DNA of 64,000 bases, taken from Saccharospirillum impatiens DSM 12546 (lineage in GTDB: Bacteria > Pseudomonadota > Gammaproteobacteria > Pseudomonadales > Natronospirillaceae). Shown here piece after piece: positions 10,749-22,565 of this stretch. The position numbers and the translations under genes were made by a program. Numbering within the stretch: position 1 is the first letter of the stretch; the number at the start of each line of letters is the position of its first letter. The DNA lies in contig NZ_AUIH01000004.1 in NCBI RefSeq assembly GCF_000423605.1, positions 155,497-219,496 of the forward strand. Direction: 5' to 3'. The notes under the pieces are model-generated. The model made no database searches, was not told the DNA's origin, and worked only from the letters and a program-made list of their open reading frames with translations.

Positions 10749-10859
10749 TGCAAGGGGCCGGGTATGCCTCTCCGAGGTCGGCGTAAACCCGTCCATGGGG
10801 CCTAGACCGCAACATCCATGTTGCGGACTACCCCGGAGAGACATACCCAACCCCTTGCA
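10749..10859. repeat. Mosaic palindromic element in the leuC leader
   Basis: Outer arms 10749-10774 and 10834-10859 are inverted copies matching at 23 of 26 positions. Inside lies a perfect 20-nt hairpin at 10807-10826: nine-base arms ending CAT, a CC centre, then ATG. An AACCCGTCCATGGGG segment is also present near 10786-10800. The same hairpin design and an AACCCATCCATGGGG segment occur in the element at 13474-13767, so both probably belong to one dispersed repeat family. Confidence 0.75.
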
Positions 10860-10916
10860 CTCAACTGGTCGTCAACTCCAAAAGTTGCAATATCACGGTA
10901 TTTGTCTGTGTTGCAC

Positions 10917-10944
10917 AGTCTATGTAGACTGATGAATAATACAA
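10917..10944 (-). promoter_or_regulatory. Candidate leuC promoter
   Basis: On the minus strand TTGTAT and TAGACT are separated by 16 bp. The -35 box overlaps the dyad AATAAT...ATTATT (10935-10954), a plausible LysR-type binding site. This would give a leader of about 275 nt before leuC. Assigned by eye. Confidence 0.35.
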
Positions 10945-10962
10945 ATTTATTATTTTTATCTT

Positions 10963-10980
10963 TTCCATAACAAAATGGAA
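10963..10980. promoter_or_regulatory. Dyad immediately upstream of the LysR gene
   Basis: A perfect 6-bp dyad TTCCAT-aacaaa-ATGGAA ends 5 bp before the LysR start codon. Its position over the translation and transcription start region would suit autorepression, as LysR family members often do. There is no direct evidence. Confidence 0.35.
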
Positions 10981-10985
10981 TACGA

Positions 10986-11879
10986 ATGGATCACCACAGT
11001 CTGGAAGCCTTCCTTGCCGTTGCCGAAACCGGCTCTTTCAGCCGAGCGGCCGAGCGGCTGTTTTTGACTCAGCCGGCCATTTCGAAGCGGGTTGCCAATC
11101 TGGAGCAATCACTGGGCGTGCCGTTATTTGACCGGATTGGTCGGGATGTCTACCTGACTGAGAGCGGGCGCCTGCTGGTTGAACGCGCCAGCCGGATACT
11201 GGAAGACATTCGCGATGCACGCCTGGCGGTCAGCCAGGCCGGTAGCGACCAGGTCGGGCAGTTGAGCATTGCTAGCAGTCACCACATTGGTTTGCATTAC
11301 CTGGGCCCGTTACTGCGGTCGCTGACCGATCAGTTTCCCGAAGCTCACCTGGACGTTCAGTTTCTGGAATCGGAACAGACGCTGCAGGCCATCGCCCGGC
11401 GCGACCTTGAACTGGCGTTCATTACCCTGCCCACCACCCTGCCCCGTGAATTGCGCAAGGAAACCCTGTGGACCGACGTCCTTGAATTTGTTGTCAGCCC
11501 GGATCACCCCCTGACCCAGCGCAAAGGCAAGATTCGCCTAAACGAACTGGTGCACTTCAGAGCCATTCTGCCAGACGCGCAAACCACCACCTATCGGCTA
11601 ATCGAACAGACCTTTCAGCGCCACCACCTGCCGCTGTCACGCACCCTGGCGGTCAACTACCTGGAAACCATTCGTGCCCTGGTCGCCAGTGGGCTCGGCT
11701 GGAGCCTGCTGCCCCACCGCCTGATCGACGACAGTGTGCGCGTATTGACCGTAGATCAGGTGCAATTGAAGCGACATCTGGGCGTGATCTGGCATCAGGG
11801 TCGCACCCTGAGCCGAGGGGCCGAAGCGTTAATGGCGATTGCGCGCGCGACGCCAACCCCAGGCGACCAGCACCGCTAA
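10986..11879 (+). CDS. LysR-family transcriptional regulator next to leuC
   Basis: This 297-residue protein has an N-terminal LysR winged helix-turn-helix (LEAFLAVAETGSFSRAAERL, then LTQPAISKRVANLE) at about residues 5-60 and a periplasmic-binding-protein-like effector domain. It is divergent from leuC, an arrangement also found in Pseudomonas, so control of leuCDB is a natural guess, but the ligand is unknown. The 3' end overlaps the convergent rhombosortase gene by 51 bp. Confidence 0.9.
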   Translation: MDHHSLEAFLAVAETGSFSRAAERLFLTQPAISKRVANLEQSLGVPLFDRIGRDVYLTESGRLLVERASRILEDIRDARLAVSQAGSDQVGQLSIASSHHIGLHYLGPLLRSLTDQFPEAHLDVQFLESEQTLQAIARRDLELAFITLPTTLPRELRKETLWTDVLEFVVSPDHPLTQRKGKIRLNELVHFRAILPDAQTTTYRLIEQTFQRHHLPLSRTLAVNYLETIRALVASGLGWSLLPHRLIDDSVRVLTVDQVQLKRHLGVIWHQGRTLSRGAEALMAIARATPTPGDQHR

Positions 11880-12437
11880 CGCGCCAGCGATCAGCCCCGC
11901 CAGATGCGATTGAACCGCGATGTCCCCGCGAATAAAACCGGACACACCGCTGGCTCCGCCACTGTTAGGTCCGGAGAGGTTTTCGGAGATGACTTTGATC
12001 GCAAGAATCACCGCCACTGCCAGCCGGATCAGGCTGCTGTAATGCGGGCTGCGCCACAATGCCCAGAGCAACCAACCATAAAGCAGGCCGGAGAGCCCCG
12101 CATACTGATCATAAGGCCCGAAGGCCAGCCAGAGACTGGACAGCAACCAGACCCAGGCAAAGGCCCGGGTATCCTGTCGCTGCCAGTCACCCGGCAACAA
12201 CAGAGCCAGCAACACCAGCCCACCCTGATTCACCAGCCAGTGCGCCGGGTTCAACTGAGCCATCCAGGCAGTAACCAGGCGCCATACCTCGCCATCGGCA
12301 ACGGCAACGCGCTGATAGTCGAGCCAGTTAGTCACTCCAGCCAGGGAGCCCAGCAGACACAGGGCGGATATCGTCAGCAGTACCCTGATCGTCGGCGATG
12401 GGGTTTGAAGCCACCGGTGCCATGACATTGCAGCCAT
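11829..12437 (-). CDS. rrtA: Rhombosortase (rhomboid-family intramembrane protease)
   Basis: This 202-residue multi-spanning membrane protein has the rhomboid-type serine motif YAGLSGLLYG (Ser116) and a late histidine in VQSHLAGLIAG (His178). The NPAHWLVNQGG segment sits where rhomboids have their conserved His/Asn. Small size and this motif set match rhombosortases, which cleave the GlyGly-CTERM anchor of exported proteins before type II secretion. No GlyGly-CTERM substrate was seen in the window. The 3' end overlaps the convergent LysR gene. It could be called more cautiously a rhomboid-like protease. Confidence 0.75.
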   Translation of the reverse strand: MAAMSWHRWLQTPSPTIRVLLTISALCLLGSLAGVTNWLDYQRVAVADGEVWRLVTAWMAQLNPAHWLVNQGGLVLLALLLPGDWQRQDTRAFAWVWLLSSLWLAFGPYDQYAGLSGLLYGWLLWALWRSPHYSSLIRLAVAVILAIKVISENLSGPNSGGASGVSGFIRGDIAVQSHLAGLIAGALAVLVAWGWRRARNRH

Positions 12438-12574
12438 TATTGATTCCTGTTTAGCGGTCCATCACAGCATCAGGGTAAACCGTGGCCCGGATGTGGCAAA
12501 GTGGTTTTGCTGTCAGGGCGAACCCAGTACACTGCCCTCCTTTCGATTTCGACTGCCGATGGGAAGCTGGCTTA

Positions 12575-13462
12575 ATGTGGTTTAAAAACGCACGTGTGTA
12601 TCGTTTTACCGACGCCTGGTCCGGTTCTGAAGACCAGCTCAATGAACAACTGGCGCAAACGCCATTTACCGGCCTGACGGCGCTTCAGGAGAGTGCCTTC
12701 GGCTGGGTCGCGCCGTTCAAAGACAGCCAGATGCTGTGTGAAAAGGTCGGCGATCGCCTGTTCATCACCGCCCAGGTTCAGGAAAAAATCTTGCCGGCCA
12801 GCGTGCTTAATGAGCAGCTGGCGGAGAAAATAGACGCGGTGGAAGAAGCTGAGGGTCGTCGCCCGGGCCGGAAGGAAAAAGACGCCCTGAAAGAGCAATT
12901 GCGAGCTGAATTGCTGCCCCGGGCGTTCCATAAAACCCGCCGTACCAGCGCCTGGATCGACCTGAAACACCAGTGGCTGGTGATCAACGCCGCCAGTGAG
13001 AAAACGGCTGATGACCTGACTGCCAAATTGCGCGAAAGCATCGGCTCCCTGCCGGTCATTCCGGTGGGCAAGTCCGTTGCTGGCAGCACCATACTGACCG
13101 ACTGGTTCCAACAGCCCGAACGGCGCCCTGAGGGAACTGAGTTGCTGGAAGATCTGGAGCTGGTCATGGCTGAAGATCCAACGATCAAGGCTCGCTATCG
13201 CAACCTGGATCTGGAAGCGCCGGAAATCACCCACTCGCTCGACAGCGGCATGCGCATTCGTCAAATGGGCATCGTGCTGAACGATAACTGTCAGGCGGTC
13301 ATCGACGACAGCTTCACGCTGAAGCGCCTGAAGTTCACCGACACCCTGATCGAACAAAGCGGCGACTCGGATGACCCCCGTACCGATGCGTTACTGATGT
13401 CCGATGCCCTAACCGACTGGCTGGTCAAACTGGCCCCGCAATGGCGTGATACGGGTATCTAA
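12575..13462 (+). CDS. rdgC: Recombination-associated protein RdgC
   Basis: RdgC is a ring-shaped DNA-binding protein that restrains RecA. The 295-residue protein begins MWFKNARVYRFT, the conserved RdgC N-terminus, and is close to the usual 300 residues. The middle contains KTRRTSAWIDLKHQWLVINA and a basic, DNA-contacting character. An in-frame upstream start at 12482 exists but would add a stretch not found in the family. The gene is followed directly by a 294-bp palindromic element. Confidence 0.94.
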   Translation: MWFKNARVYRFTDAWSGSEDQLNEQLAQTPFTGLTALQESAFGWVAPFKDSQMLCEKVGDRLFITAQVQEKILPASVLNEQLAEKIDAVEEAEGRRPGRKEKDALKEQLRAELLPRAFHKTRRTSAWIDLKHQWLVINAASEKTADDLTAKLRESIGSLPVIPVGKSVAGSTILTDWFQQPERRPEGTELLEDLELVMAEDPTIKARYRNLDLEAPEITHSLDSGMRIRQMGIVLNDNCQAVIDDSFTLKRLKFTDTLIEQSGDSDDPRTDALLMSDALTDWLVKLAPQWRDTGI

Positions 13463-13860
13463 ATGACTCCCTTTGGTGTCACGAGTCAAAGATTCGCAGG
13501 GTAATTGACTGCATCGTCAACGCCCAATTGGATGCCAGGCGGAGCACCGCGCACACCTACTGAAGGCACGCCGTGAACCCATCCATGGGGGCTCGAAGAC
13601 CGGATATGAACCCCATCCATGGGGTTCACCCTTCGGGCTCGCTACGCTCATGCTAAAACGCTCCTGGCGTTTTAGTCCATGCGGTCTCACGGCCTTCAGT
13701 AGGTGCACCCGGTGCTCCTCGGATTGCAAGTGGCTGATCAATAGCGAATTTTTGACTCGTGACACCAGCGCTCGTTGCATCCTATGGCAAACGGTGTAAA
13801 GAGGATCATATATGGATACTATGCGTTGAGATGCATCGCGCAGAATCTCGGGAGGGACTC
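13463..13860. other. Intergenic region after rdgC
   Basis: Of these 398 bp, 294 are the palindromic element. The remaining 93 bp after it carry the leader and a GGGAGG ribosome-binding site for the gene at 13861; nothing else was recognised. Confidence 0.6.
13474..13767. repeat. 294-bp nested palindromic (MITE/REP-like) element
   Basis: The 24-bp terminal arms 13474-13497 and 13744-13767 are inverted copies with one mismatch. Inner arms 13541-13567 and 13692-13718 match at 24 of 27 positions. Inside are perfect hairpins at 13608-13627 (GAACCCCAT-CC-ATGGGGTTC) and 13653-13675 (CTAAAACGC, 5-nt loop, GCGTTTTAG). It begins 12 bp after the rdgC stop and ends before the next gene. There is no open reading frame of its own. 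It may be a non-autonomous mobile element; I saw no clear target-site duplication. Confidence 0.8.
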
Positions 13861-14337
13861 ATGAAGTGGACGCTTAACCGGACTCGCTACACCCGTTTGT
13901 GGCTGGTAAGCCTACTGTGCCTGATCAGTTTCGGCACTATTGCGGAAAGCCAGATCGAGGTGAAAGAAACCTTCTATCGACTGACCAAAGCAGAAGGTGA
14001 CGCCAATTTCAATCGTGCTGAAATCATCGAAGCCCGGCCTGGCGATCTGCTGGAGCTGGAGGTCGAGGCGGTTAACACTGGCACCCAGACTCTCACTGAT
14101 TTACTGCTGGTCAATACCGTTCCGACCGGTGGCGCTCAGTTGATTGAAGGCTCCTTCAAACTGGACGGTCGCGACGGTGAGTTCCGCCTGTCGCGTAATG
14201 GCAATACCTTCTTCCCGGCCGGTGTCGACATGCCAGCCAACGAAATTGGTTATATCCAATGGCTGATTTACAGCCTGCCTGCCGGGGAACGAGCGGTGCT
14301 GAGTTACCGGTTACGGGTGCCAAGAGCCGGTGAATAA
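13861..14337 (+). CDS. Secreted protein with DUF11-like domain, function unknown
   Basis: This 158-residue protein has an N-terminal signal peptide of about 30 residues (LWLVSLLCLISFGTIAES). It is followed by one beta-sandwich resembling DUF11-type domains, in which the phrase VEAVNTGTQTLTDLLLVNTVP recalls the usual core of that family. The start was set at 13861 because a GGGAGG site lies 6 bp upstream and the signal peptide begins there. It is a single gene between the palindromic element and the convergent 14418 gene. The product is probably periplasmic or exported; no function can be inferred. Confidence 0.65.
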   Translation: MKWTLNRTRYTRLWLVSLLCLISFGTIAESQIEVKETFYRLTKAEGDANFNRAEIIEARPGDLLELEVEAVNTGTQTLTDLLLVNTVPTGGAQLIEGSFKLDGRDGEFRLSRNGNTFFPAGVDMPANEIGYIQWLIYSLPAGERAVLSYRLRVPRAGE

Positions 14338-14417
14338 CTCAAGAATCGGGTTAGCACTGACTGGCACGGCACCACTGGCACGGCAGCGAACATTACCTCT
14401 GACTCTTGAGTAGTCAA

Positions 14418-14897
14418 TTACTGAAGCGTCGCCCGGTTAATCTGTTGTAACCGGGAAAAACAGGCTTTCAAAGCGGCTTCGAACTCCGACTCTATCCTTT
14501 CCCGTTGCTGATCCTGTCTGTGACGCTCTGCGGGCGTCAGTTCCTTGCGGGACTGATGGGTATCGAAACCCTGCACCTGCTCAAATACCTGATCCAATAC
14601 CTGATACGACTGGCGCTCCGCTTCCGGTAATTCCAGTGAATCCAGCAGAATTTTGCAGCGAATCGTCGCTTCGGTCAGGTTCAGATCTTCTTCCAGCACA
14701 TTGGTTGATATGATTTCCAGGCTTTGCAGTACAAATGCCTGACGTTCCTCGGTTTTCTGATCGTAAGCGGCCTGGGCTTGCTCGCGCGCTTGTGCTTGCT
14801 GGCGAACCTGACGCTGCAAACGCCAGGCAATGACGGCCAGTACGGCGATGATAACAATGGCGGCTAACGCCAGGCTGTAGAGTATCCAGGAATTCAT
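14418..14897 (-). CDS. DUF2489-family membrane-anchored protein
   Basis: This 159-residue protein has one N-terminal membrane helix (residues 3-26) and a helical, charged cytoplasmic part with a coiled-coil start (residues 27-55). The segment SLEIISTNVLEEDLNLTEATIRCKILLDSL is typical of DUF2489 proteins of gammaproteobacteria. The function is unknown. It is followed on the same strand by the yheU gene with an 89-bp gap upstream. Confidence 0.7.
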   Translation of the reverse strand: MNSWILYSLALAAIVIIAVLAVIAWRLQRQVRQQAQAREQAQAAYDQKTEERQAFVLQSLEIISTNVLEEDLNLTEATIRCKILLDSLELPEAERQSYQVLDQVFEQVQGFDTHQSRKELTPAERHRQDQQRERIESEFEAALKACFSRLQQINRATLQ

Positions 14898-14986
14898 CGG
14901 AACGACCTCTGATTCAATTGGTGGTGATGAATGAAGAGCTGTGTGTTGATACGGCTTATAAGCGGTTTCAGGTCAGTGACTGAGTG

Positions 14987-15283
14987 TCAGGCATCGCCCG
15001 ATTGATCCCTGTCATGCTCGTTAGTACCGCTGCCGGTCTGGTCTTCCCAGGCTTCTTTCTGATCGCTGCGGCGGACTTCGTCGCGGGGCATGATGTTCAG
15101 GGTCTCTTCGGTCTCGCTCCACAGAATCACCAGATCCCCGTCGAGCACACGAGCGCGCGCCTGTGGCACAGCCTCGTCCAGCCCCCCTTCTACCAGTCCC
15201 CAGTCTTCTCCCTGGCGCATCAGCCATTCGCGGACGATGCCATCCAGGGTTTCCGGCGCAAGCTGCTCGGGCGGTATGATCAT
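14987..15283 (-). CDS. yheU: YheU / UPF0270 family protein
   Basis: This 98-residue protein starts MIIPPEQLAPETLDGIV and contains VILWSETEETLNIMPRDEV, both diagnostic of the YheU family. The family fold is a small alpha-beta domain of unknown role. The C-terminal 25 residues are an extra charged tail (rich in Gln, Asp and Gly). The start overlaps the stop of the upstream gene by 4 bp, so the two are co-translated. Confidence 0.88.
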   Translation of the reverse strand: MIIPPEQLAPETLDGIVREWLMRQGEDWGLVEGGLDEAVPQARARVLDGDLVILWSETEETLNIMPRDEVRRSDQKEAWEDQTGSGTNEHDRDQSGDA

Positions 15284-15717
15284 GGTCTGGCCCGTCCAAA
15301 CGACACTTCATGCTCCCATTCGCAGTGAACCGACAGGTCATCGCTCGGCGCGTGGTAGGCGCCAGGGCTGTCCCACTGGAAGGTATGGTTGCCGGACAGC
15401 TCGGTTTCAAGGTGCACCGTGGCCGAGACCCAGTACATTTTTTTCAGCAACTGTTCAAACTTGGCAATCCAGGCCTCCCAGTGGTATTCCACCGCCTGAT
15501 AGGAAGCCGCGAAGTGGATGACCTGAGTCTGGTAGGTGCCCTGCTCCAGCTCCTCTGTTGGAATCGAGAACATGCTGGTGGTCAGATAGGGAAAACTGTC
15601 CAGATCGGTCAGGCTCAGGATGACGTCGCAATTGATCAGACGGCTGTTCAATAAAAAGCGCGTATCGTTGGAGGGGACGTCACGAATGACGCCGTATACC
15701 AGGGTTTCCTGATCCAT
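15280..15717 (-). CDS. Conserved-looking protein of unknown function
   Basis: This 145-residue soluble protein has no signal peptide or membrane helix. It is rich in aromatic residues (several Trp and Tyr) and reads as mixed alpha/beta. I do not recognise the family. Its 3' end overlaps yheU by 4 bp and its 5' end lies 51 bp beyond the ligA stop on the same strand, so it probably forms a small operon with yheU, perhaps with readthrough from zipA-ligA. Confidence 0.6.
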   Translation of the reverse strand: MDQETLVYGVIRDVPSNDTRFLLNSRLINCDVILSLTDLDSFPYLTTSMFSIPTEELEQGTYQTQVIHFAASYQAVEYHWEAWIAKFEQLLKKMYWVSATVHLETELSGNHTFQWDSPGAYHAPSDDLSVHCEWEHEVSFGRARP

Positions 15718-15768
15718 GTCAGCGACACCTCCCTGGTAGCTGGCTTAACCAATGGGCTATCCCGGCTC

Positions 15769-18997
<3,229 letters not shown>

Positions 18998-19010
18998 TCG
19001 CCGGTCCCCG

Positions 19011-22000
19011 TTACATGGCTGCCAGTTCGGCAGCCTCCTCAACGTTCACAGATACCAGACGCGACACGCCCGGCTCGTTCATGGTCACACCCATCAGCTG
19101 GTGTGCCATTTCCATCGCAATCTTATTGTGCGTGATGTAGATAAACTGCACGTGTTCGGCCATAGCCTCCACCAATTTTGCGTAGCGTCCGACGTTGGCG
19201 TCATCCAACGGCGCGTCGACCTCATCCAGCATACAGAATGGCGCCGGATTCAGCCGGAAAATACTGAACACCAGGGCAATGGCGGTCAGTGCCTTTTCGC
19301 CCCCGGACAACAAATGAATGGTGCTGTTCCGTTTACCCGGTGGCCTGGCCATAATCGCCACGCCAGTATCGAGCAGGTCGTCACCGGTCAGCTCAAGATA
19401 CGCATGGCCACCGCCGAAGACCTTGGGAAACAGCTCCTGCAACCCCTGGTTCACCCGATCGAAGGTTTCCTTGAATCGGGTTCGGGTTTCACGATCAATC
19501 TTGCGAATGGCATTCTCCAGTGTCTCCAGCGCTCGCTGCAAGTCCTGATCCTGCTCATCGAGGTAACGTTTACGCTCACTTTGCGTCTGATACTCTTCAA
19601 TCGCAGCCAGGTTGATCGGCCCCAGCCGCTGAATTTTCGCGGCCAGTCGCTCAAGCGCCTCTTCCCACTGGGCTTCATTGGCCTCTTCAGGCAGATTGGC
19701 GATCACCGTATCGAGATCAAACTGTTGTTCAGCCAGTTGCTCGGCCAACGTGGCACGCCGGGTAATCTGAGTCTGGGCCGCCATCTTGTGCTGTTCAAGC
19801 TCGGTACGAACCGACATGGCCTGCTGGTCGGCAACGACACGCTGCTGCTCCAATGAGCGCATTTCAGCGTCTGAGCTCTCCATGGCGGTGCGTTTTTCCT
19901 GCAGCGACTCTTCCAGCTCGAGTCGCGCTTCGAGTTTGATCTCTAGTGTCTCGCGCAAATCATCCAGCGGGTCCTGGCGATCGTCCTTCTGCGATTTCAG
20001 GCGCTCCAGCCGTTCCTGAGCCCGCTCTTTCTGCTGGCCGGCGCGCTCCAGTGCACCAGTCAGCGAGCTCACTTCTGTCTGCAAGGTCTGCTGCTTCAGT
20101 TGCATTTGATGTTGAGCGTCGCGGGCCTGACGCACGGCGTCGCGTTTTTCGTCAAGCGTGATTCGGTGTTCTTCACGCTCGGCCATCAAGGCTTCACGCT
20201 CATCCACATCTTCTTCCATGGAATCCAGCGACTGCTGAAGTTCCTCCCGGTCCATGGCCAGCGATTCACGTTCAGCGGCCATCTGGGTTTCAACTTCCTG
20301 AATGTCTTCATTCAGGCGCGCCCGTCGCTCACGCATTTGTTCGGCCTGAACACGGCGACCGCTCAGTTCAGACTTGGCATCAGCCAGTTGCCTCGACAAT
20401 TGCTGGTTATCGCGCTGCACCTGCTCGCGCTCTTCTTCGATGGATTTTTGTTGCATCAGCGCCATGTTCAGGCTGACGTCGAGATCTTCCTCGACGGCCT
20501 CCAGTTCATCGAGCTCGTCGACCAGCGTTTCCAGCTCCTGCTGCTGGCTGAGTAACCCGTCTGAACCGCCCTCTCCGCGCTGGATACGCAGCCAGTTATG
20601 GCTGATCCAAACGCCATCCGGTGTAATCAGGCTTTCATGTGGGGCCAGGCTGTCACGTCGTGCCAACGCATCGTCAAGACTGGTAGCCGTGTACACGGAC
20701 GACAGCCAGGGAGACAGATCACGATCGCATTGAACCTTGCCCAACAGTGACTGGCTGGTATCGGCTCCGTCGCGGGCACGCTCGGTCGACAACAGAGTCA
20801 GTGTGCCGTCCTGAAAACGGCTGATCGCACCGCTGACTGAATCCAGAGAATCAATGGCAATGGCCTGGAGGCGGTCGCCCAATACGGCTTCGACCGCCGC
20901 TTCCCAACCCGGCTCAACACTCAATTCTTGCGCCAGCCGGCGCGCCTCGCGCAGTTGGTGACTGGCCAGCCAGTCGCGCACGCCCTGGGCTTCATCGCCC
21001 ATGGCCGCTTTAATCAGGGCCTGCAATGTTGCCTGCCTGCCCTGCTTCTGCTGCAGTTGCTGACGCACGCTGTCGTGTTCACGTCGCTTGGTTTCAGCTT
21101 GCTCGCGGCTTCGCTGCTGCTGCTCTGCCAGTTCATCCACACGCGTCTGGAATTGCTCGGCGCGCATTTCCAGCTCGTCCGTCTGATCGATCAGTGCTTC
21201 AAGGTTCTCGGCGTCAGGGTCGGCTGCGAGTTGGTCGCGCTCCCGATATAAAGTTTCCTGACGACGGTGCAACTGCTCGATGACGCGTTCCAGATGCTGA
21301 ATGCGAGACTGAGCAACCTCTGCCTGGCGTTTCGGGCCCTGAGCGTTCTGATTAAACTGGTCCCAGCGGCTCTGCCAGTCTTGCTGGCGCTGCTCGAGAT
21401 CAGCCAGTTCATCGGCCGCGAGCGCTACCTGTTCTTCGGCGGCTTCAAGCTCCGGAGCCAGCATTTCCAGCAGTTCCCGGGCTTCCTCTACCCGGTCGCT
21501 GTCGGACTGGCTCGCCTGAGTAGCTTCCTGAAGGGTACGCTCGGCGTCCTGAATATCCTGCACCAGTTGGTGGCTTTGTTCCTGGCGATGCTGCATGGTC
21601 TGTTCAAACCGCGCCACTTCGTTGCCAAGCTGGTAATACTGGGCCTGAACGTCATTAAAGGCCTCTGTTGCGGCATGGTGAGCCTCACGCAACGCTTCTA
21701 TGTCGGCATCAATACGGCGCTGTTCAGTAACGAAGCTTTCATACCGGGTTTCAAACTCGGCAATGCGCATGTCCTGTTCAGACACTTCCCGGTCAAGCCC
21801 TTGCCAGCGCAAGGCAGACAGTTGAGCGCGGGTGGTTCGTTCTTCTTGCTTGAATTCTTTGTATTTCTCGGCTGACTGCGCCTGGCGGTGCAAGTGCTGC
21901 AACTGACGTTCCAGCTCTTCACGAATATCGGTGAGACGTTCGAGGTTTTCGCGGGTGCGACGCATCCGGTTTTCGGTTTCGCGGCGACGCTCTTTGTAGC

Positions 22001-22514
22001 GCGAAATGCCTGCTGCTTCTTCGATGGTATTGCGCAGGTCTTCCGGCTTGGCCTCGATCAGGCGTGAAATCATGCCCTGTTCGATGATGGCATAACTGCG
22101 CGCGCCCAAACCGGTGCCCAGGAACAGGTCGGTGACGTCCTTGCGACGGCACTTGGTACCGTTCAGGAAATAGGTGGACTGGCCATCCCGGGTAACCCGG
22201 CGGCGAATCGAAATTTCATTGAAGGCCGCGTACTCGCCTTTCAGGGAATGATCTGAATTATCGAACACGAGTTCGACTGAGCACTGGCCAACGGGTTTCC
22301 GGGCGTTACTGCCGTTGAAAATGACGTCGGTCATCGATTCGCCACGCAAGTGCTTGGCGGACGACTCCCCCATCACCCAGCGCACCGCATCGATGGTATT
22401 GGATTTGCCACAGCCGTTCGGCCCAACAATCGCCGACAGATTCGTCGGGAACGGAATGGTGGTCGGATCAACAAAGGATTTGAACCCGGCCATTTTAATA
22501 CTTTTCAATCGCAT
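19011..22514 (-). CDS. smc: Chromosome segregation protein SMC
   Basis: SMC is the ATPase of the bacterial condensin that loads at parS and compacts the chromosome. The 1167-residue protein begins MRLKSIKMAGFKSF, has Walker A GPNGCGKSN, two long coiled-coil arms around a hinge (roughly residues 490-650), the ABC signature LLSGGEKALTA, and Walker B CMLDEVDAPLDD. Presence of SMC places the organism with Pseudomonas and Oceanospirillales and not with the enterobacterial MukB group. The upstream leader has dyads at 22541-22561 and 22566-22587. Confidence 0.96.
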   Translation of the reverse strand: MRLKSIKMAGFKSFVDPTTIPFPTNLSAIVGPNGCGKSNTIDAVRWVMGESSAKHLRGESMTDVIFNGSNARKPVGQCSVELVFDNSDHSLKGEYAAFNEISIRRRVTRDGQSTYFLNGTKCRRKDVTDLFLGTGLGARSYAIIEQGMISRLIEAKPEDLRNTIEEAAGISRYKERRRETENRMRRTRENLERLTDIREELERQLQHLHRQAQSAEKYKEFKQEERTTRAQLSALRWQGLDREVSEQDMRIAEFETRYESFVTEQRRIDADIEALREAHHAATEAFNDVQAQYYQLGNEVARFEQTMQHRQEQSHQLVQDIQDAERTLQEATQASQSDSDRVEEARELLEMLAPELEAAEEQVALAADELADLEQRQQDWQSRWDQFNQNAQGPKRQAEVAQSRIQHLERVIEQLHRRQETLYRERDQLAADPDAENLEALIDQTDELEMRAEQFQTRVDELAEQQQRSREQAETKRREHDSVRQQLQQKQGRQATLQALIKAAMGDEAQGVRDWLASHQLREARRLAQELSVEPGWEAAVEAVLGDRLQAIAIDSLDSVSGAISRFQDGTLTLLSTERARDGADTSQSLLGKVQCDRDLSPWLSSVYTATSLDDALARRDSLAPHESLITPDGVWISHNWLRIQRGEGGSDGLLSQQQELETLVDELDELEAVEEDLDVSLNMALMQQKSIEEEREQVQRDNQQLSRQLADAKSELSGRRVQAEQMRERRARLNEDIQEVETQMAAERESLAMDREELQQSLDSMEEDVDEREALMAEREEHRITLDEKRDAVRQARDAQHQMQLKQQTLQTEVSSLTGALERAGQQKERAQERLERLKSQKDDRQDPLDDLRETLEIKLEARLELEESLQEKRTAMESSDAEMRSLEQQRVVADQQAMSVRTELEQHKMAAQTQITRRATLAEQLAEQQFDLDTVIANLPEEANEAQWEEALERLAAKIQRLGPINLAAIEEYQTQSERKRYLDEQDQDLQRALETLENAIRKIDRETRTRFKETFDRVNQGLQELFPKVFGGGHAYLELTGDDLLDTGVAIMARPPGKRNSTIHLLSGGEKALTAIALVFSIFRLNPAPFCMLDEVDAPLDDANVGRYAKLVEAMAEHVQFIYITHNKIAMEMAHQLMGVTMNEPGVSRLVSVNVEEAAELAAM

Positions 22515-22565
22515 AGGGCGATGTCTGTCCAGGGCTAGCGGGCCCGGCATCATGCCAGGCCCCAC

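Larger units (their letters stand above)
10635..10985. other. leuC / LysR divergent intergenic region
   Basis: This 351-bp region between divergent leuC and the LysR gene is non-coding. Nearest leuC is a 111-bp imperfect palindrome (10749-10859). Nearest the LysR gene is an AT-rich stretch with two dyads: AATAAT...ATTATT at 10935-10954 and TTCCAT-aacaaa-ATGGAA at 10963-10980. A candidate leuC promoter overlaps the first dyad. Confidence 0.6.

Noticed and set aside
10720..10932. Short plus-strand open frame across the leuC leader palindrome
   Set aside because: Starts with TTG, reads through inverted repeats, and has no ribosome-binding site.
12482..12574. Upstream start of rdgC
   Set aside because: The 31 extra codons are non-homologous; MWFKNARVYRFT is the family start.
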